A stretch of DNA of 64,000 nt from Nostocoides sp. HKS02. GTDB taxonomy: Bacteria > Actinomycetota > Actinomycetes > Actinomycetales > Dermatophilaceae. Below, piece after piece: positions 20,485 to 29,216 of the stretch (the first letter of the stretch is position 1; each line of letters begins with the position of its first letter). The DNA lies in the NCBI RefSeq assembly GCF_009707485.1, contig NZ_CP046121.1, forward strand, positions 2,046,001-2,110,000, written 5' to 3'. The position numbers and the translations under genes are program-made. Under the pieces are notes generated by a model that saw only the letters and a list, made by a program, of their open reading frames with translations, was not told the origin of the DNA and made no database searches.

Positions 20485-21600
20485 TTACGACTCCTGGGTC
20501 GTCTGCGCGAGTCGCGTGTGCCACCGGTCCTCGACGCGCGCGAGCTTCCAGAACAGCACGGCGACGGCCCACACCACGACGAACAGTCCGACGATGACGA
20601 AGCCGATGTTGCCGAGGTCGACTCCGGCGATGACGTTGATGACGGGGTTGTCGAGCCCGATCCGGGCGCCGAGGACCCCGACCAGCTCGACCGTCCCGAT
20701 GACCAGCGCCACCGCCACCGACAGTCCCGTGACCGCGAGGTTGTAGTAGACCTTGCGGACCGGCGAGGCGAACGCCCAGTCGTAGGCGACGGTCATGAAC
20801 ACCCCGTCCAGGCAGTCGAGCAGGCTCATCCCGGCTGCGAACAGCAGCGGCAGGACGAACACGGCATACCAGGGCAGGCCCGCCGCGGCACCGGTGCCGG
20901 CCAGGACCAGCAGGGCCACCTCGGTCGCCGTGTCGAAGCCGAGCCCGAACAGCATGCCCAACGGGAACATCTGCCACGGTCTGCGGATCGTCCGCCCGAC
21001 CTTGGCGAACAGCCGGGCGACGAACCCGCGCGCGGCGAGCTGACGCTCGAGCTCAGCCTCGTCGTAGACACCACGGCGCATGGACCGGAAGACTCGCCAG
21101 ATCCCCACAAGCGCAACGAGATTCAGCACGCCGATCAGGAACAGGAATCCCCCCGACGCCAGCGTCCCGATCGTCCCGAGCGTCTCGTGGGTCGCGGAGT
21201 CGTGGGCTAGCAGGGCGTGCACGAACCTCGTGCCGGCGGCCACCAGCCCGGCCAGCACGAACACCATCGCGGAGTGGCCGAGGGCGAACCAGAAGCCGAC
21301 CGACTTCGGTCGCTGCCCGTCTGCCATCAGCTTGCGCGTGGTGTTGTCGATCGCGGCGATGTGGTCGGCGTCGAACGCGTGCCGCAGGCCATACGTGTAT
21401 GCCGTGATGCCGAGCCCGACGCCGAAGACCTGGGTGCCGACCGAGTAGTGCGCGGGTGCCACGACGAGGACCAGCGCGCCGAAGCCCACGACGTGCATCA
21501 GGGCGATGAGGGTGAGCAGGCCGCCCAGCTCGCCCCAGTCGCGGCGGCTCCAACCCTCGAACGGGCGAACGCGGGTGCGGGTAAGGGGATGGGGGGCCAT
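20485..21600 (-). CDS. NiCoT-family cobalt/nickel transporter
   Basis: Membrane permease for Co2+ or Ni2+. The 371-residue protein has the NiCoT signature RHAFDADHIAAIDNTTRK (an HxxxxDH motif) near residue 75, LGHSAMVF, GFDTATEV and SLLDCLDGVFM, with about eight hydrophobic segments. A cobalamin riboswitch in its leader and its place among cob genes point to cobalt as the substrate. The ATG at 21600 has a strong ribosome binding site, GAGGAGG, 8 nt upstream. The last residues end next to the palindromic repeat. Confidence 0.93.
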   Translation of the reverse strand: MAPHPLTRTRVRPFEGWSRRDWGELGGLLTLIALMHVVGFGALVLVVAPAHYSVGTQVFGVGLGITAYTYGLRHAFDADHIAAIDNTTRKLMADGQRPKSVGFWFALGHSAMVFVLAGLVAAGTRFVHALLAHDSATHETLGTIGTLASGGFLFLIGVLNLVALVGIWRVFRSMRRGVYDEAELERQLAARGFVARLFAKVGRTIRRPWQMFPLGMLFGLGFDTATEVALLVLAGTGAAAGLPWYAVFVLPLLFAAGMSLLDCLDGVFMTVAYDWAFASPVRKVYYNLAVTGLSVAVALVIGTVELVGVLGARIGLDNPVINVIAGVDLGNIGFVIVGLFVVVWAVAVLFWKLARVEDRWHTRLAQTTQES

Positions 21601-21614
21601 GCGGGTGTCCTCCT

Positions 21615-21750
21615 CGGGACCTCGACGAGACCCACGCGAGGCGACCGGACTCGCCAACCCCGGGATGGGGTGGCTCTACCGTTGCGGGACAGTGCCGGGA
21701 TCTCACCGGACTTCGCTGCGTCGTGGACCACCCGGCGGCGACGCCGGGCG
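21615..21750 (-). promoter_or_regulatory. Cobalamin riboswitch in the cobalt transporter leader
   Basis: On the minus strand the leader contains CCGGTGAGATCCCGGCACTG followed by TCCCGCAACGGTAGAG, an almost textbook cobalamin-aptamer core, and then GAGTCCGG as the B12-box region. The complement of ACAGTGCC lies at 21689-21696. A -10 box TAACTT (21762-21757) would start the RNA near 21750. It ends just before the GAGGAGG of the transporter gene, so B12 binding probably blocks translation. Confidence 0.9.
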
Positions 21751-21756
21751 ACGGTC

Positions 21757-21762
21757 AAGTTA
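21757..21762 (-). promoter_or_regulatory. -10 box TAACTT overlapping the cobM stop codon
   Basis: The TAA of this TANNNT box is the cobM stop codon itself. Transcription from here would begin at the 5' edge of the riboswitch, giving the cobalt transporter its own B12-controlled promoter separate from cobLM. Confidence 0.4.
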
Positions 21763-22521
21763 CACCCTCGGCGCCGAACCGGGGTCGCCATATCGCGAGC
21801 GGTACAGGTGGGAGTCGGTGAACCCCTCCGCCTCCAGCGCCCACCCGACGATGATCACCGCCGCCTGGCGCAGGCCGGCTGCGTCGACCTGGTCGGCGAT
21901 GTCGGCCAGCGTGCCGCGCAGCACGAGCTCGTCGGGCTGCGTCACCCGCGAACCCACGACCACGGGACAGTCCGAGCCGTATGCCGCCGCGAGCTCGCCC
22001 GCGATCCGCCGGGTGTGGCGGATCGCGAGGTGGAGCACGAGCGTCGCTCCCGTGGCGGCGAACCCGGCCAGCGCCTCGCCGCTGGGCATGGCGGTCGAGT
22101 CCTGGTGGGCGCGCGTGAGGACCACCGACTGCGCCACCTCCGGAACGGTGAGCTCGCGCCGCACCAGCGCCGCCGTCGCGGCATAGGCCGGCACGCCCGG
22201 TGTGATGTCCCACGGCACCCCGGCCGCGTCGAGACGGCGGGCCTGCTCGGCCACAGCGGAGTACACCGACGGGTCGCCCGAGCAGAGTCGTGCCACGTCC
22301 TTGCCCTCGCGAGTCGCCTGCACGAGGTGCCCGGTGATCGCGTCGAGGTTGAGGTGCTGGGTGTCGACGAGCTGGGTGTCCGGGCCACAGTGCTCGAGCA
22401 CGTCAGTGCCGATGTACGTGCCGGCATACAGGCACACCGCCGACTCGGCCAGCAGCCGCACCGCACGCACGGTGAGCAGGTCCGCCGCGCCCGGCCCGGC
22501 CCCGATGAAGTGGACGGTCAC
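21760..22521 (-). CDS. cobM: Precorrin-4 C11-methyltransferase CobM
   Basis: S-adenosylmethionine-dependent methylation of precorrin-4 at C11. The 253-residue product has the tetrapyrrole-methylase motifs VHFIGAGPGAADLLTVRA at the N-terminus, LCSGDPSVYSAVAEQ near residue 80 and TPGVPAYAATAA, plus the typical YAGTYI near residue 32. Its GTG (22521) overlaps the cobL TGA by 4 bp, so it is translated with cobL. Confidence 0.95.
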   Translation of the reverse strand: MTVHFIGAGPGAADLLTVRAVRLLAESAVCLYAGTYIGTDVLEHCGPDTQLVDTQHLNLDAITGHLVQATREGKDVARLCSGDPSVYSAVAEQARRLDAAGVPWDITPGVPAYAATAALVRRELTVPEVAQSVVLTRAHQDSTAMPSGEALAGFAATGATLVLHLAIRHTRRIAGELAAAYGSDCPVVVGSRVTQPDELVLRGTLADIADQVDAAGLRQAAVIIVGWALEAEGFTDSHLYRSRYGDPGSAPRV

Positions 22522-23732
22522 GGGAGTCCTTCCTTGGTGCACGACCACTGCACCACCGGGCGCGCCGGGGTCCAGGAGAGGTGGTGGCCGAGCGGCTCGG
22601 CCCGTTCGACGCTGAGGCGACGCAGCTCGCCGCCGTGCGCGCGGAACGCCGCCACGGCGATCGCCTCGGTGTCGAGGGTCACGGCGTGCAGGACGATCCG
22701 GCCGTGGGGTCGCAGGGCGCCCCACGCGGCGTCGACCACCCCGGTGGACGCCCCGCCTCCGACGAACACCGCGTCCGGGTCGGGCAGCCCGTGGTCGGCC
22801 GCCGTGACCAGGTCGGTCTCGCCCTGGACAACGCGGATGCCCGGCACGCCGAGCGCGACGGCGTTGCGCGCAATTCGCGCCGCGCGGTCCGGATCCCGTT
22901 CCACCGCAATGGTTCGGGCGCGGTCGGCCGCTCGCGCCCACTCGATCCCGACAGACCCTGCGCCGGCGCCGAGATCCCAGAGGAGCTGACCAGGCATCGG
23001 TCGCAGAGTCGCGAGCGCGGCCGCCCGAATCTCGCGTTTGGTCAGCTGCCCGTCGTGCTCGAAGGCTTCGTCGGGCAACCCCGCAGTCATGCCGTATGCC
23101 GCGTGCTCGCCGGGGAGGTGCACGGCGACGACGTTGAGACGGGGTACCGACGGGCCGTCGTCCCAGTCGGCGGCCGTCGATCGGCGCAGGGACTCACCCT
23201 CGGTCCCGAGGTCGCCGAGGACCGTGAGGCTCCCGTCGGGCCAGCCCGCCGCGACGAGCTCGTGGGCGAGCTCCCCCGGCGTCTGCGGACCGGCACTGAG
23301 CACCACGATCCGCGCGTCGGGCGACAGGAGCCTGCGGATCGCTGCGACCGGGGTGGAGACGAGCGAGAGCACGGTGGACTGCTCGGCCGACCACCGCATG
23401 CGTGCGCGAGCCAGCGCGACCGAGCTCAGCGCCGGGTGGATCCGCACCGCATCCGCGCCCAGCAGGTCGACGAGCGTGGTGCCGATCCCCGACACCATGG
23501 GGTCACCGGTGGCGAGGACGACGACGCCCTCCTCGCCGAGCCCGCTCACGAGGTCCGGCAGACCAGCCCGGAGCGGCGAAGGCAGGGGTAGGCGCGTCTG
23601 GGTGGGGTGGGCCGGGAGCAGCCCGAGGAGGCGCGGCGAGCCCACCACGACCCGCGCCTGCTCGACGAGTGCGCGGGCGGTCGGTTCCATGGACTCCACG
23701 CCACAAGCGGCGACTCCGACGACCTCGATCAC
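22518..23732 (-). CDS. cobL: Precorrin-6Y C5,15-methyltransferase (decarboxylating) CobL
   Basis: Two-domain enzyme that methylates C5 and C15 and decarboxylates the C12 acetate. The N-terminal CbiE-like half carries VVLATGDPMVSGIG and VHPALSS-type residues. The C-terminal CbiT-like half has QLTKREIRAAAL and the SAM-binding LLWDLGAGAGSVGIEWAR near residue 265. The GTG at 23732 is chosen over an in-frame GTG at 23741 because a TACAGT box ends 7 nt before it, the leaderless spacing used by other genes here. That gives 404 residues, coupled to cobM. Confidence 0.94.
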   Translation of the reverse strand: MIEVVGVAACGVESMEPTARALVEQARVVVGSPRLLGLLPAHPTQTRLPLPSPLRAGLPDLVSGLGEEGVVVLATGDPMVSGIGTTLVDLLGADAVRIHPALSSVALARARMRWSAEQSTVLSLVSTPVAAIRRLLSPDARIVVLSAGPQTPGELAHELVAAGWPDGSLTVLGDLGTEGESLRRSTAADWDDGPSVPRLNVVAVHLPGEHAAYGMTAGLPDEAFEHDGQLTKREIRAAALATLRPMPGQLLWDLGAGAGSVGIEWARAADRARTIAVERDPDRAARIARNAVALGVPGIRVVQGETDLVTAADHGLPDPDAVFVGGGASTGVVDAAWGALRPHGRIVLHAVTLDTEAIAVAAFRAHGGELRRLSVERAEPLGHHLSWTPARPVVQWSCTKEGLP

Positions 23733-23739
23733 GCGGGCC

Positions 23740-23745
23740 ACTGTA
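23740..23745 (-). promoter_or_regulatory. -10 box TACAGT for leaderless cobL
   Basis: On the minus strand TACAGT ends 7 nt before the GTG at 23732. The alternative GTG at 23741 would overlap the box, so this box decides the start codon. No aptamer lies on this side of the divergent region. Confidence 0.45.
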
Positions 23746-23824
23746 GAGCGCGACCGGCGCGCGGCGGCGAGCCGGCCGGGAGGCTGACATGAGACGGCCG
23801 TCGTGATCGGCAGGACGGGCGTGC

Positions 23825-24005
23825 CATGATGGCTCCGGCCCCGTGCGAGGAATACCGGTGAGAGTCCGGAGCGGTCCCGCCACTGTGATCCACGAGTCGA
23901 CCAGGTCGACGGCGCACCCCGTGGAGAGCCAGGACGTCGGACGCGGCTGCCGACACCGGAGTCCCCGGTGCGGCCCCTCGACGAGCGGTGGGCGCGGAAC
24001 CCACC
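23825..24005 (+). promoter_or_regulatory. Cobalamin riboswitch before the chelatase gene
   Basis: The 286-bp gap between cobL and the chelatase gene is mostly leader RNA. It contains AATACCGGTGAGAGTCCGGA, then GCGGTCCCGCCACTGTGATC (GCCACTGTGA at 23879-23888) and a GAGAGCCAGGAC B12-box region. It is followed by a CACCGG/CCGGTG hairpin near 23955-23972 that could be the expression platform. AGGAGG at 24006-24011 precedes the GTG. A weak -10 candidate is CATGAT at 23825-23830. The aptamer should repress the downstream chelatase-cobO-cobB-C operon when B12 is present. Confidence 0.88.
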
Positions 24006-24018
24006 AGGAGGATGCCTC

Positions 24019-26100
24019 GTGGTGAGCTACCCGTTCACGGCCGTGGTCGGCGCCGACGACCTGTCCCTCGCCCTACTGCTGACTGCCGTCTCTCCGGACG
24101 TGGGTGGCGTCCTCGTGCGCGGCGAGAAGGGCACCGCCAAGTCGACCATCGTCCGCGCCCTGGTCGAGGTGCTTCCGCCTCAGGTGGTCGTGCAGGGATG
24201 TCGGTTCTCCTGCGACCCCGCCGCGCCTGACGCCCAGTGCCCCGACGGCCCGCACGACGACGTCGCCTCGACGACCCGCGCCACGCGTCTGGTCGAGCTG
24301 CCGGTCGGCGCGAGCGAGGACCGGGTCATCGGGTCACTCGACCTCGGGCGCGCCCTCGGCGCCGGGGAGGCCCACTTCCAGCCCGGCCTCCTCGCCGCTG
24401 CGCACCGTGGGCTGCTGTACGTCGACGAGGTCAACCTGCTCCACGACCATCTCGTCGACGTCCTGCTCGACGCTGCGGCCATGGGCGTCAACTCGGTCGA
24501 GCGCGACGGCGTCTCGGTCACGCACCCCGCCCGGATCGTGCTCGTGGGGACGATGAATCCCGAGGAGGGCGAGCTGCGCCCCCAGCTGCTCGACCGGTTC
24601 GGGCTGACGGTCGAGGTCGCGGCCAGCCGCGAGCCGGAGGTGCGGGCCACGATCGTTCGGCGGCGCCTCGACCACGACGCCGACCCGGCCGGCTTCGCGG
24701 CGGCATACGACGCCCAGCAGGCGGCGCTCACCGATCGGATCGCGGGCGCCCGCGAGCTGCTGCCGAAGGTGGAGCTCTCCGACTGGGCGCTCTCGACCAT
24801 TGCGCGGGTGTGCGCCGGTTTCGACGTCGACGGCATGCGCGCCGACATCGTCACCGCGCGGGCCGCCCGCGCCCACGCCGCATGGGCGGGCCGGACCCAC
24901 CTCGAGCGCGAGGACATCCGCACGGCGGCGCGCTTCGCGCTGCCGCACCGGCGCCGCCGTAACCCCTTCGACGCCCCCGGCCTCGACGAGGACCTGCTCG
25001 ACCGCCTGCTCGGCGACGACGAGCCCCCGCCCCCACCCGAGGACGAGCCCGAGCCCGAGCCGCCGGGCCGCCCGACCGAAAAGTCGCCCTCTGGGGAGCC
25101 GAATGGCCCGGAGGACTCGCCCGCAGGCCAGCCCCGGTCCGAGCCCCCCAGCCGAGCACGCCGACGGCGACGCGAGCGGCGACGCGAGCGGCGACGCGAG
25201 CGACGACGCGAGTGACGACCCCGCGGCGGCTGCGCCGGTCGCGGGGGTCGCGGCCGCGAGGGCGCCGTACCGCACCCGGCGCTTCGTCGTTCGCGGCGTC
25301 GGCGCCGGGGAGTCCGGGCGCCGCAGCCGGGCGATCACCGACCGAGGCCGCACCATCGGGTCGACGACGGCCAGGTCGGGCCGGTCCACCCGCGTGCACC
25401 TGCCAGCCACGATCACCGCGGCGGCACTGCACCAGCGAGTCCGCGGCCGCACCGACCGCCTGCTGCTGCACACCTCGGACCTGCGCGCCACCGTCGCCGA
25501 GGGCCGGGAGTCCAACCTCGTGCTGTTCGTCGTCGACGCCTCGGGCTCGATGGCAGCACGTCGGCGGATGGAGGCGGTGAAGACCGCCGTCCTCTCGCTG
25601 CTCCTCGATGCCTACCAGCGCCGCGACCGCGTGGGCCTCGTAACGTTCCGCGGGACGGGCGCCCAGTTGACCCTGCCACCCACGTCGTCGGTCGAGGCCG
25701 CGGCCACCCGGCTCTCCGACCTGCCACACGGCGGCCGCACCCCCTGGCTGAGGGCCTGACCACTGCTGCGCGCGTCCTCGAGGTCGAACGGGTCCGCGAC
25801 CCGCGACGCCGCCCGCTCGTCGTCCTCGTCACCGATGGGCGCGCCACCGCCGGACCCGACGCGCTCGCCCGCGCGACGCATATCGCGGCGCAGTGGCACC
25901 GCACCCTGGCCCAGGCGGTCGTCGTGGACTGCGAGACCGGGCGATTCCGTCTCGGCCTCGCCGCTGAGCTGGCTGCCCTCATGGGCGCCGAGCACGTGCC
26001 CCTCGGCGAGGTCGGCGCTGGTGACCTGGTCCAGGCCGTCACCGACACCCGGCGCGGGTGGGACGACCCGCGGAGCACCGCCGGAAGGAGCGCCGCCTGA
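24019..26100 (+). CDS. Fused ChlI/ChlD-type cobaltochelatase ATPase subunit, two frameshifts here
   Basis: AAA+ motor that drives cobalt insertion with CobN. The N-terminal part has Walker [10 protein letters not shown], a [19 protein letters not shown]alker B region and [22 protein letters not shown]. An acidic, Pro-rich linker follows, then a VWA domain with the metal site DASGSMA and a later VTDGRATAG. The frame shifts +1 at the C6 run 25144-25149 and back at the C5 run 25740-25744 (five C where six restore the frame). Read through, the product is 693 residues, normal for the fused actinobacterial protein. A GTG at 24019 or 24022 follows AGGAGG. Confidence 0.88.
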
Positions 26101-26714
26101 TGGCCCAGGGCAAGCCGCCCGTGGCCGTCGCCGACGGCCTCACCACGAGGGCTCGGCGCAACCGGCCACTGCTCGTCGTCCACGGTGGCGAGGGCAAGGG
26201 CAAGTCGACCGCGGCCTTCGGCCTGGCCCTGCGGGGCTGGAACCAGGGTTGGTCGACCGGGGTGTTCCAGTTCGTGAAGTCGGCCAAGTGGCGCATCGGC
26301 GAGCAGACCGCCCTCGAGACGCTCGACCGGGTGCACGCCGAGACCGGTCAGGGCGGCCCCATCGAGTGGCACAAGATGGGCGCGGGCTGGTCCTGGTCGC
26401 GCAAGGCCGGCAGCGAGGACGACCACGCCGCGGCCGCCCGCGAGGGCTGGGTCGAGATCAAGCGCCGGCTCGCCGAGCAGACCCACCAGCTGTACGTCCT
26501 CGACGAGTTCACCTACGTCATGAAGTGGGGCTGGGTCGACGTCGACGAGGTCATCGAGACCCTCGCGAACCGCCCCGGGCACCAGCACGTCGTCATCACC
26601 GGCCGTGGCCCGGCCCCCCGGCTCGTCGAGATCGCCGACCTGGTCACCGAGATGACCAAGGTGAAGCATCCCTTCGACGCCGGGCAGAAGGGCCAGAAGG
26701 GCATCGAGTGGTGA
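26100..26714 (+). CDS. cobO: Cob(I)alamin/corrinoid adenosyltransferase CobO
   Basis: Transfers the 5'-deoxyadenosyl group of ATP to the cob(I) form of the corrinoid. The 204-residue product has the CobA/BtuR-type P-loop GGEGKGKSTAAFG near residue 26, then VFQFVKSAKWRIGEQ, LYVLDEFTY and VITGRGPAP. Its ATG overlaps the chelatase TGA by one base (TGATG), and its own TGA overlaps the cobB GTG, so chelatase-cobO-cobB form one operon behind the riboswitch. Confidence 0.96.
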   Translation: MAQGKPPVAVADGLTTRARRNRPLLVVHGGEGKGKSTAAFGLALRGWNQGWSTGVFQFVKSAKWRIGEQTALETLDRVHAETGQGGPIEWHKMGAGWSWSRKAGSEDDHAAAAREGWVEIKRRLAEQTHQLYVLDEFTYVMKWGWVDVDEVIETLANRPGHQHVVITGRGPAPRLVEIADLVTEMTKVKHPFDAGQKGQKGIEW

Positions 26715-28123
26715 GACTGCCCCGCTTCGTCGTCGCTGCCGCCGCCTCTGGTCAGGGCAAGACCACCGTCGCCGTCGGCATCATGGCCGCGCTGTCCCGG
26801 CGCGGTCTCGAGGTCGCACCCGCCAAGGTCGGTCCCGACTACATCGACCCGGGCTACCACGCGCTGGCGACGGGTCGCCCCGGACGCAACCTCGACCCGT
26901 GGCTCCAGGGCGAGGATCAGCTGCTTCCCTTGCTGCTGAACGGCTTTCGCACCCCTCGACTCGCCGACCTCGCGGTGGTCGAGGGCGTGATGGGTCTGTT
27001 CGACGGCCGTCTCGGCACCCAGGGCTGGGCCTCGACCGCCCACGTCGCCACGGTCACGTCCTCGCCTGTGGTGCTCGTCGTCGACATCTCCTCCGCGGCC
27101 CGCACGGTCGCGGCGACCGTCCACGGCCTGCGTACCTTCGACTCGGCGGTGCGGGTCGCCGGGGTCGTCCTCAACAAGTCGGGGTCGCCCCGGCACGCCG
27201 ACGAGGTCCGTCGCAGCGTCGAGGCGACCGGCGTACCCGTTCTCGGCGTGCTGCCCCGCGACGCCGGCGTCAGCGCGCCCTCGCGCCACCTGGGCCTGGT
27301 GCCGGCCGCCGAACGCCCCGACGCCGAGTCCGCCCTGGACCGCCTCGCCGAGCAGACCGCGCGCTTCGTGGACCTCGACGCCCTGCTCGAGATCGCCAGC
27401 ACCGCACCCGATGTGCAGGCCACGCCCTGGAGCCCGCCCACCCGGGTGGACCGGCCGCCGCGAGTCGTCGCCGTGGCCGGTGGTCGCGCGTTCACCTTCC
27501 GGTATGCCGAGACCGACGAGCTGTTGCGCGCGCTCGGCTGCGAGCCTGTGGTGTTCGACCCGGCCGTCGACACCAGCCTGCCGACCGGCACGTCGGGGAT
27601 CTACCTCGGCGGCGGCTTCCCCGAGGTGTATGCCGCGTCGCTGGCCACCAACCGCGCCCTCCTGGCCGAGGTGCGTGAGGCCGTTGCGGCCGGTGTGCCG
27701 ACGGTGGCCGAGTGCGCGGGACTGCTGTACCTGAGCCAGGCCGTCGACGGACACGCCCTCGTTGGCGCGGTTCCCGCCCAGGCGGCGATGCATCCCCGTC
27801 TGACCTTGCGCTACCGCACGGCGACCACCAACCACGACAGCCTGCTCGGACCAGCGGGCACGACGGTGCGCGGCCACGAGTTCCACCGGACCCGGCTCGA
27901 CCCGGGCCACGGGCCGACACCCGCGTGGCTCCTCGACGGCGACCCCGAGGGTTTCTCGCTTGCCCCCACCGGCCGCCCGAGCGTGCATGCGAGCTACCTG
28001 CACACCCACTGGGCCGGTCATCCCGAGCTCGCTGCGCACTTCGCCGCCGCGGTCCACGCGTCCGGTGCAGCGACGAGCGGCCCCGCCGTCCCGGCCACCG
28101 TACCGGCCGTTCACGACCCGGCT
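26711..28123 (+). CDS. cobB: Cobyrinate a,c-diamide synthase CobB (N-terminal part of a CobB-CobC fusion, frameshifted)
   Basis: ATP- and glutamine-dependent amidation of hydrogenobyrinic acid at positions a and c. The dethiobiotin-synthetase-like domain shows ASGQGKTTVAVG and KVGPDYIDPGYH. The amidotransferase half shows YLGGGFPEVYA, the nucleophile Cys in AECAGLLYLS near residue 338, and the His in LHTHWAGH. From about residue 467 the frame enters a repeat of the pentapeptide Val-His-Asp-Pro-Ala. At GCTTGTTC (28121-28128) one extra T throws it into junk that runs to 28447. Removing that T joins it in frame to CobC, giving a fusion of about 834 residues. Confidence 0.9.
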
Positions 28124-28199
28124 TGTTCACGACCCAGCCGTTCACGACCCAGCCGCACACGACCCAGCCGGTCACGACCCGGCCGTCAACGACCCGCTC
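28109..28199 (+). repeat. 15-bp tandem repeat encoding a VHDPA linker
   Basis: Six units related to GTTCACGACCCAGCC lie at 28109, 28125, 28140, 28155, 28170 and 28185. All are 15 bp apart except the first pair, which is 16 bp apart because of an extra T. The repeat encodes [V/A/G]HDPA pentapeptides between the CobB and CobC domains. The regular 15-bp phase in the CobC frame shows that the extra T is the anomaly. Confidence 0.85.
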
Positions 28200-29216
28200 G
28201 ACCACCACGGCGACGTCGAGCTCGACGGCACCCTCGTCGACTTCGCCGTCAACGTCCGGGTCAGCGAACCGCCGCCCTGGCTGGCGACCGAGCTGCGCGC
28301 CGCGGTCGACACGCTCGCGGCATACCCTCGACCCGACGCGGCGCGGGCCGCTCTTGCGCGCCGCCACGGGGTCGCCGACGCCATGGTGCTGCCGACCAAC
28401 GGAGCGGCCGAGGCGTTCGGACTGCTGGCGGCCGCCCTGGCCCCTAGGCACCCAGTGGTGGTGCACCCCCAGTTCACCGAGCCCGAGGCCGCACTGCGTC
28501 GTGCCGGTCGCGTGGTCCACCGCCACGTCCTCGACCCGGCAACGGGATTCGCACTCGGCGCCTCCACACTCGACGTCGAGTGCGACCTCGTCGTGGTCGG
28601 CAACCCCACCAACCCGACCGGTGTCCTGCACGCCCGCGCGACCCTCGACGGCCTGCGAGCGCCGGGGCGGGTGGTCGTCGTCGACGAGGCGTTCATGGAC
28701 GCGGTCCCCGGCGAGCCGGAGTCGCTCATCAGCACCGAGATGACCGACCTGCTGGTGCTCAGGTCGCTCACGAAGACCTGGGCCCTCGCCGGGCTGCGCG
28801 CGGGCTACGTCGTCGGAGACCCCGCGCTGGTGGCCCGGCTGGCTGCCGTCCAGCCGCACTGGTCCGTCAACTCCCTCGCCGCCGTCGCCATGGAGCGGGC
28901 CTCGACCGCCGCGGCCGTCGCCGAGGCCACCGCCGCGGCCGGGGAGCTCGCCGGCTGGCGCGACCACCTCGTCCGCGGGCTGCACCGGCTCGGGCTTCAC
29001 GTCCAGCGTTCGTCGGCCCCGTTCGTGCTCGCCGAGGTCGGCACCGGCGTGCGAGAAGCGTTGCGCGCCAACGGGTATGCCGTGAGGCGTGGCGACACGT
29101 TCCCCGGCCTCGGGCCGCAGTGGGTGCGCATCGCGGTCCGCGACCCGCACACGACCGACGGACTGCTGCGCGAGCTGGCGGGCGTCCTCACCCGGGCCGA
29201 GGAGCTGACCGCATGA
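28125..29216 (+). CDS. cobC: Threonine-phosphate decarboxylase CobC (C-terminal part of the CobB-CobC fusion)
   Basis: PLP enzyme of the class I/II aminotransferase fold that makes (R)-1-amino-2-propanol phosphate, the linker between corrin ring and nucleotide loop. The domain starts near GDVELDGTLVDFAVNVR and includes GAAEAFGLLAAAL, VVGNPTNPTG, the Asp in VVVDEAFMD, and the PLP-binding Lys in SLTKTWALAGLRAGY. No convincing start codon exists between 28125 and about 28300, which supports translation as a fusion with CobB once the one-base error at 28121-28128 is corrected. It overlaps cobA by an ATGA. Confidence 0.9.
   Translation, partial: VHDPAVHDPAAHDPAGHDPAVNDPLDHHGDVELDGTLVDFAVNVRVSEPPPWLATELRAAVDTLAAYPRPDAARAALARRHGVADAMVLPTNGAAEAFGLLAAALAPRHPVVVHPQFTEPEAALRRAGRVVHRHVLDPATGFALGASTLDVECDLVVVGNPTNPTGVLHARATLDGLRAPGRVVVVDEAFMDAVPGEPESLISTEMTDLLVLRSLTKTWALAGLRAGYVVGDPALVARLAAVQPHWSVNSLAAVAMERASTAAAVAEATAAAGELAGWRDHLVRGLHRLGLHVQRSSAPFVLAEVGTGVREALRANGYAVRRGDTFPGLGPQWVRIAVRDPHTTDGLLRELAGVLTRAEELTA

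Noticed and set aside
28125..28447. The open reading frame continuing past CobB to 28447 as genuine CobB C-terminus
   Set aside because: After 28123 it becomes an Arg/Pro/Ser/Thr run, while the VHDPA repeat and CobC continue in the other frame.
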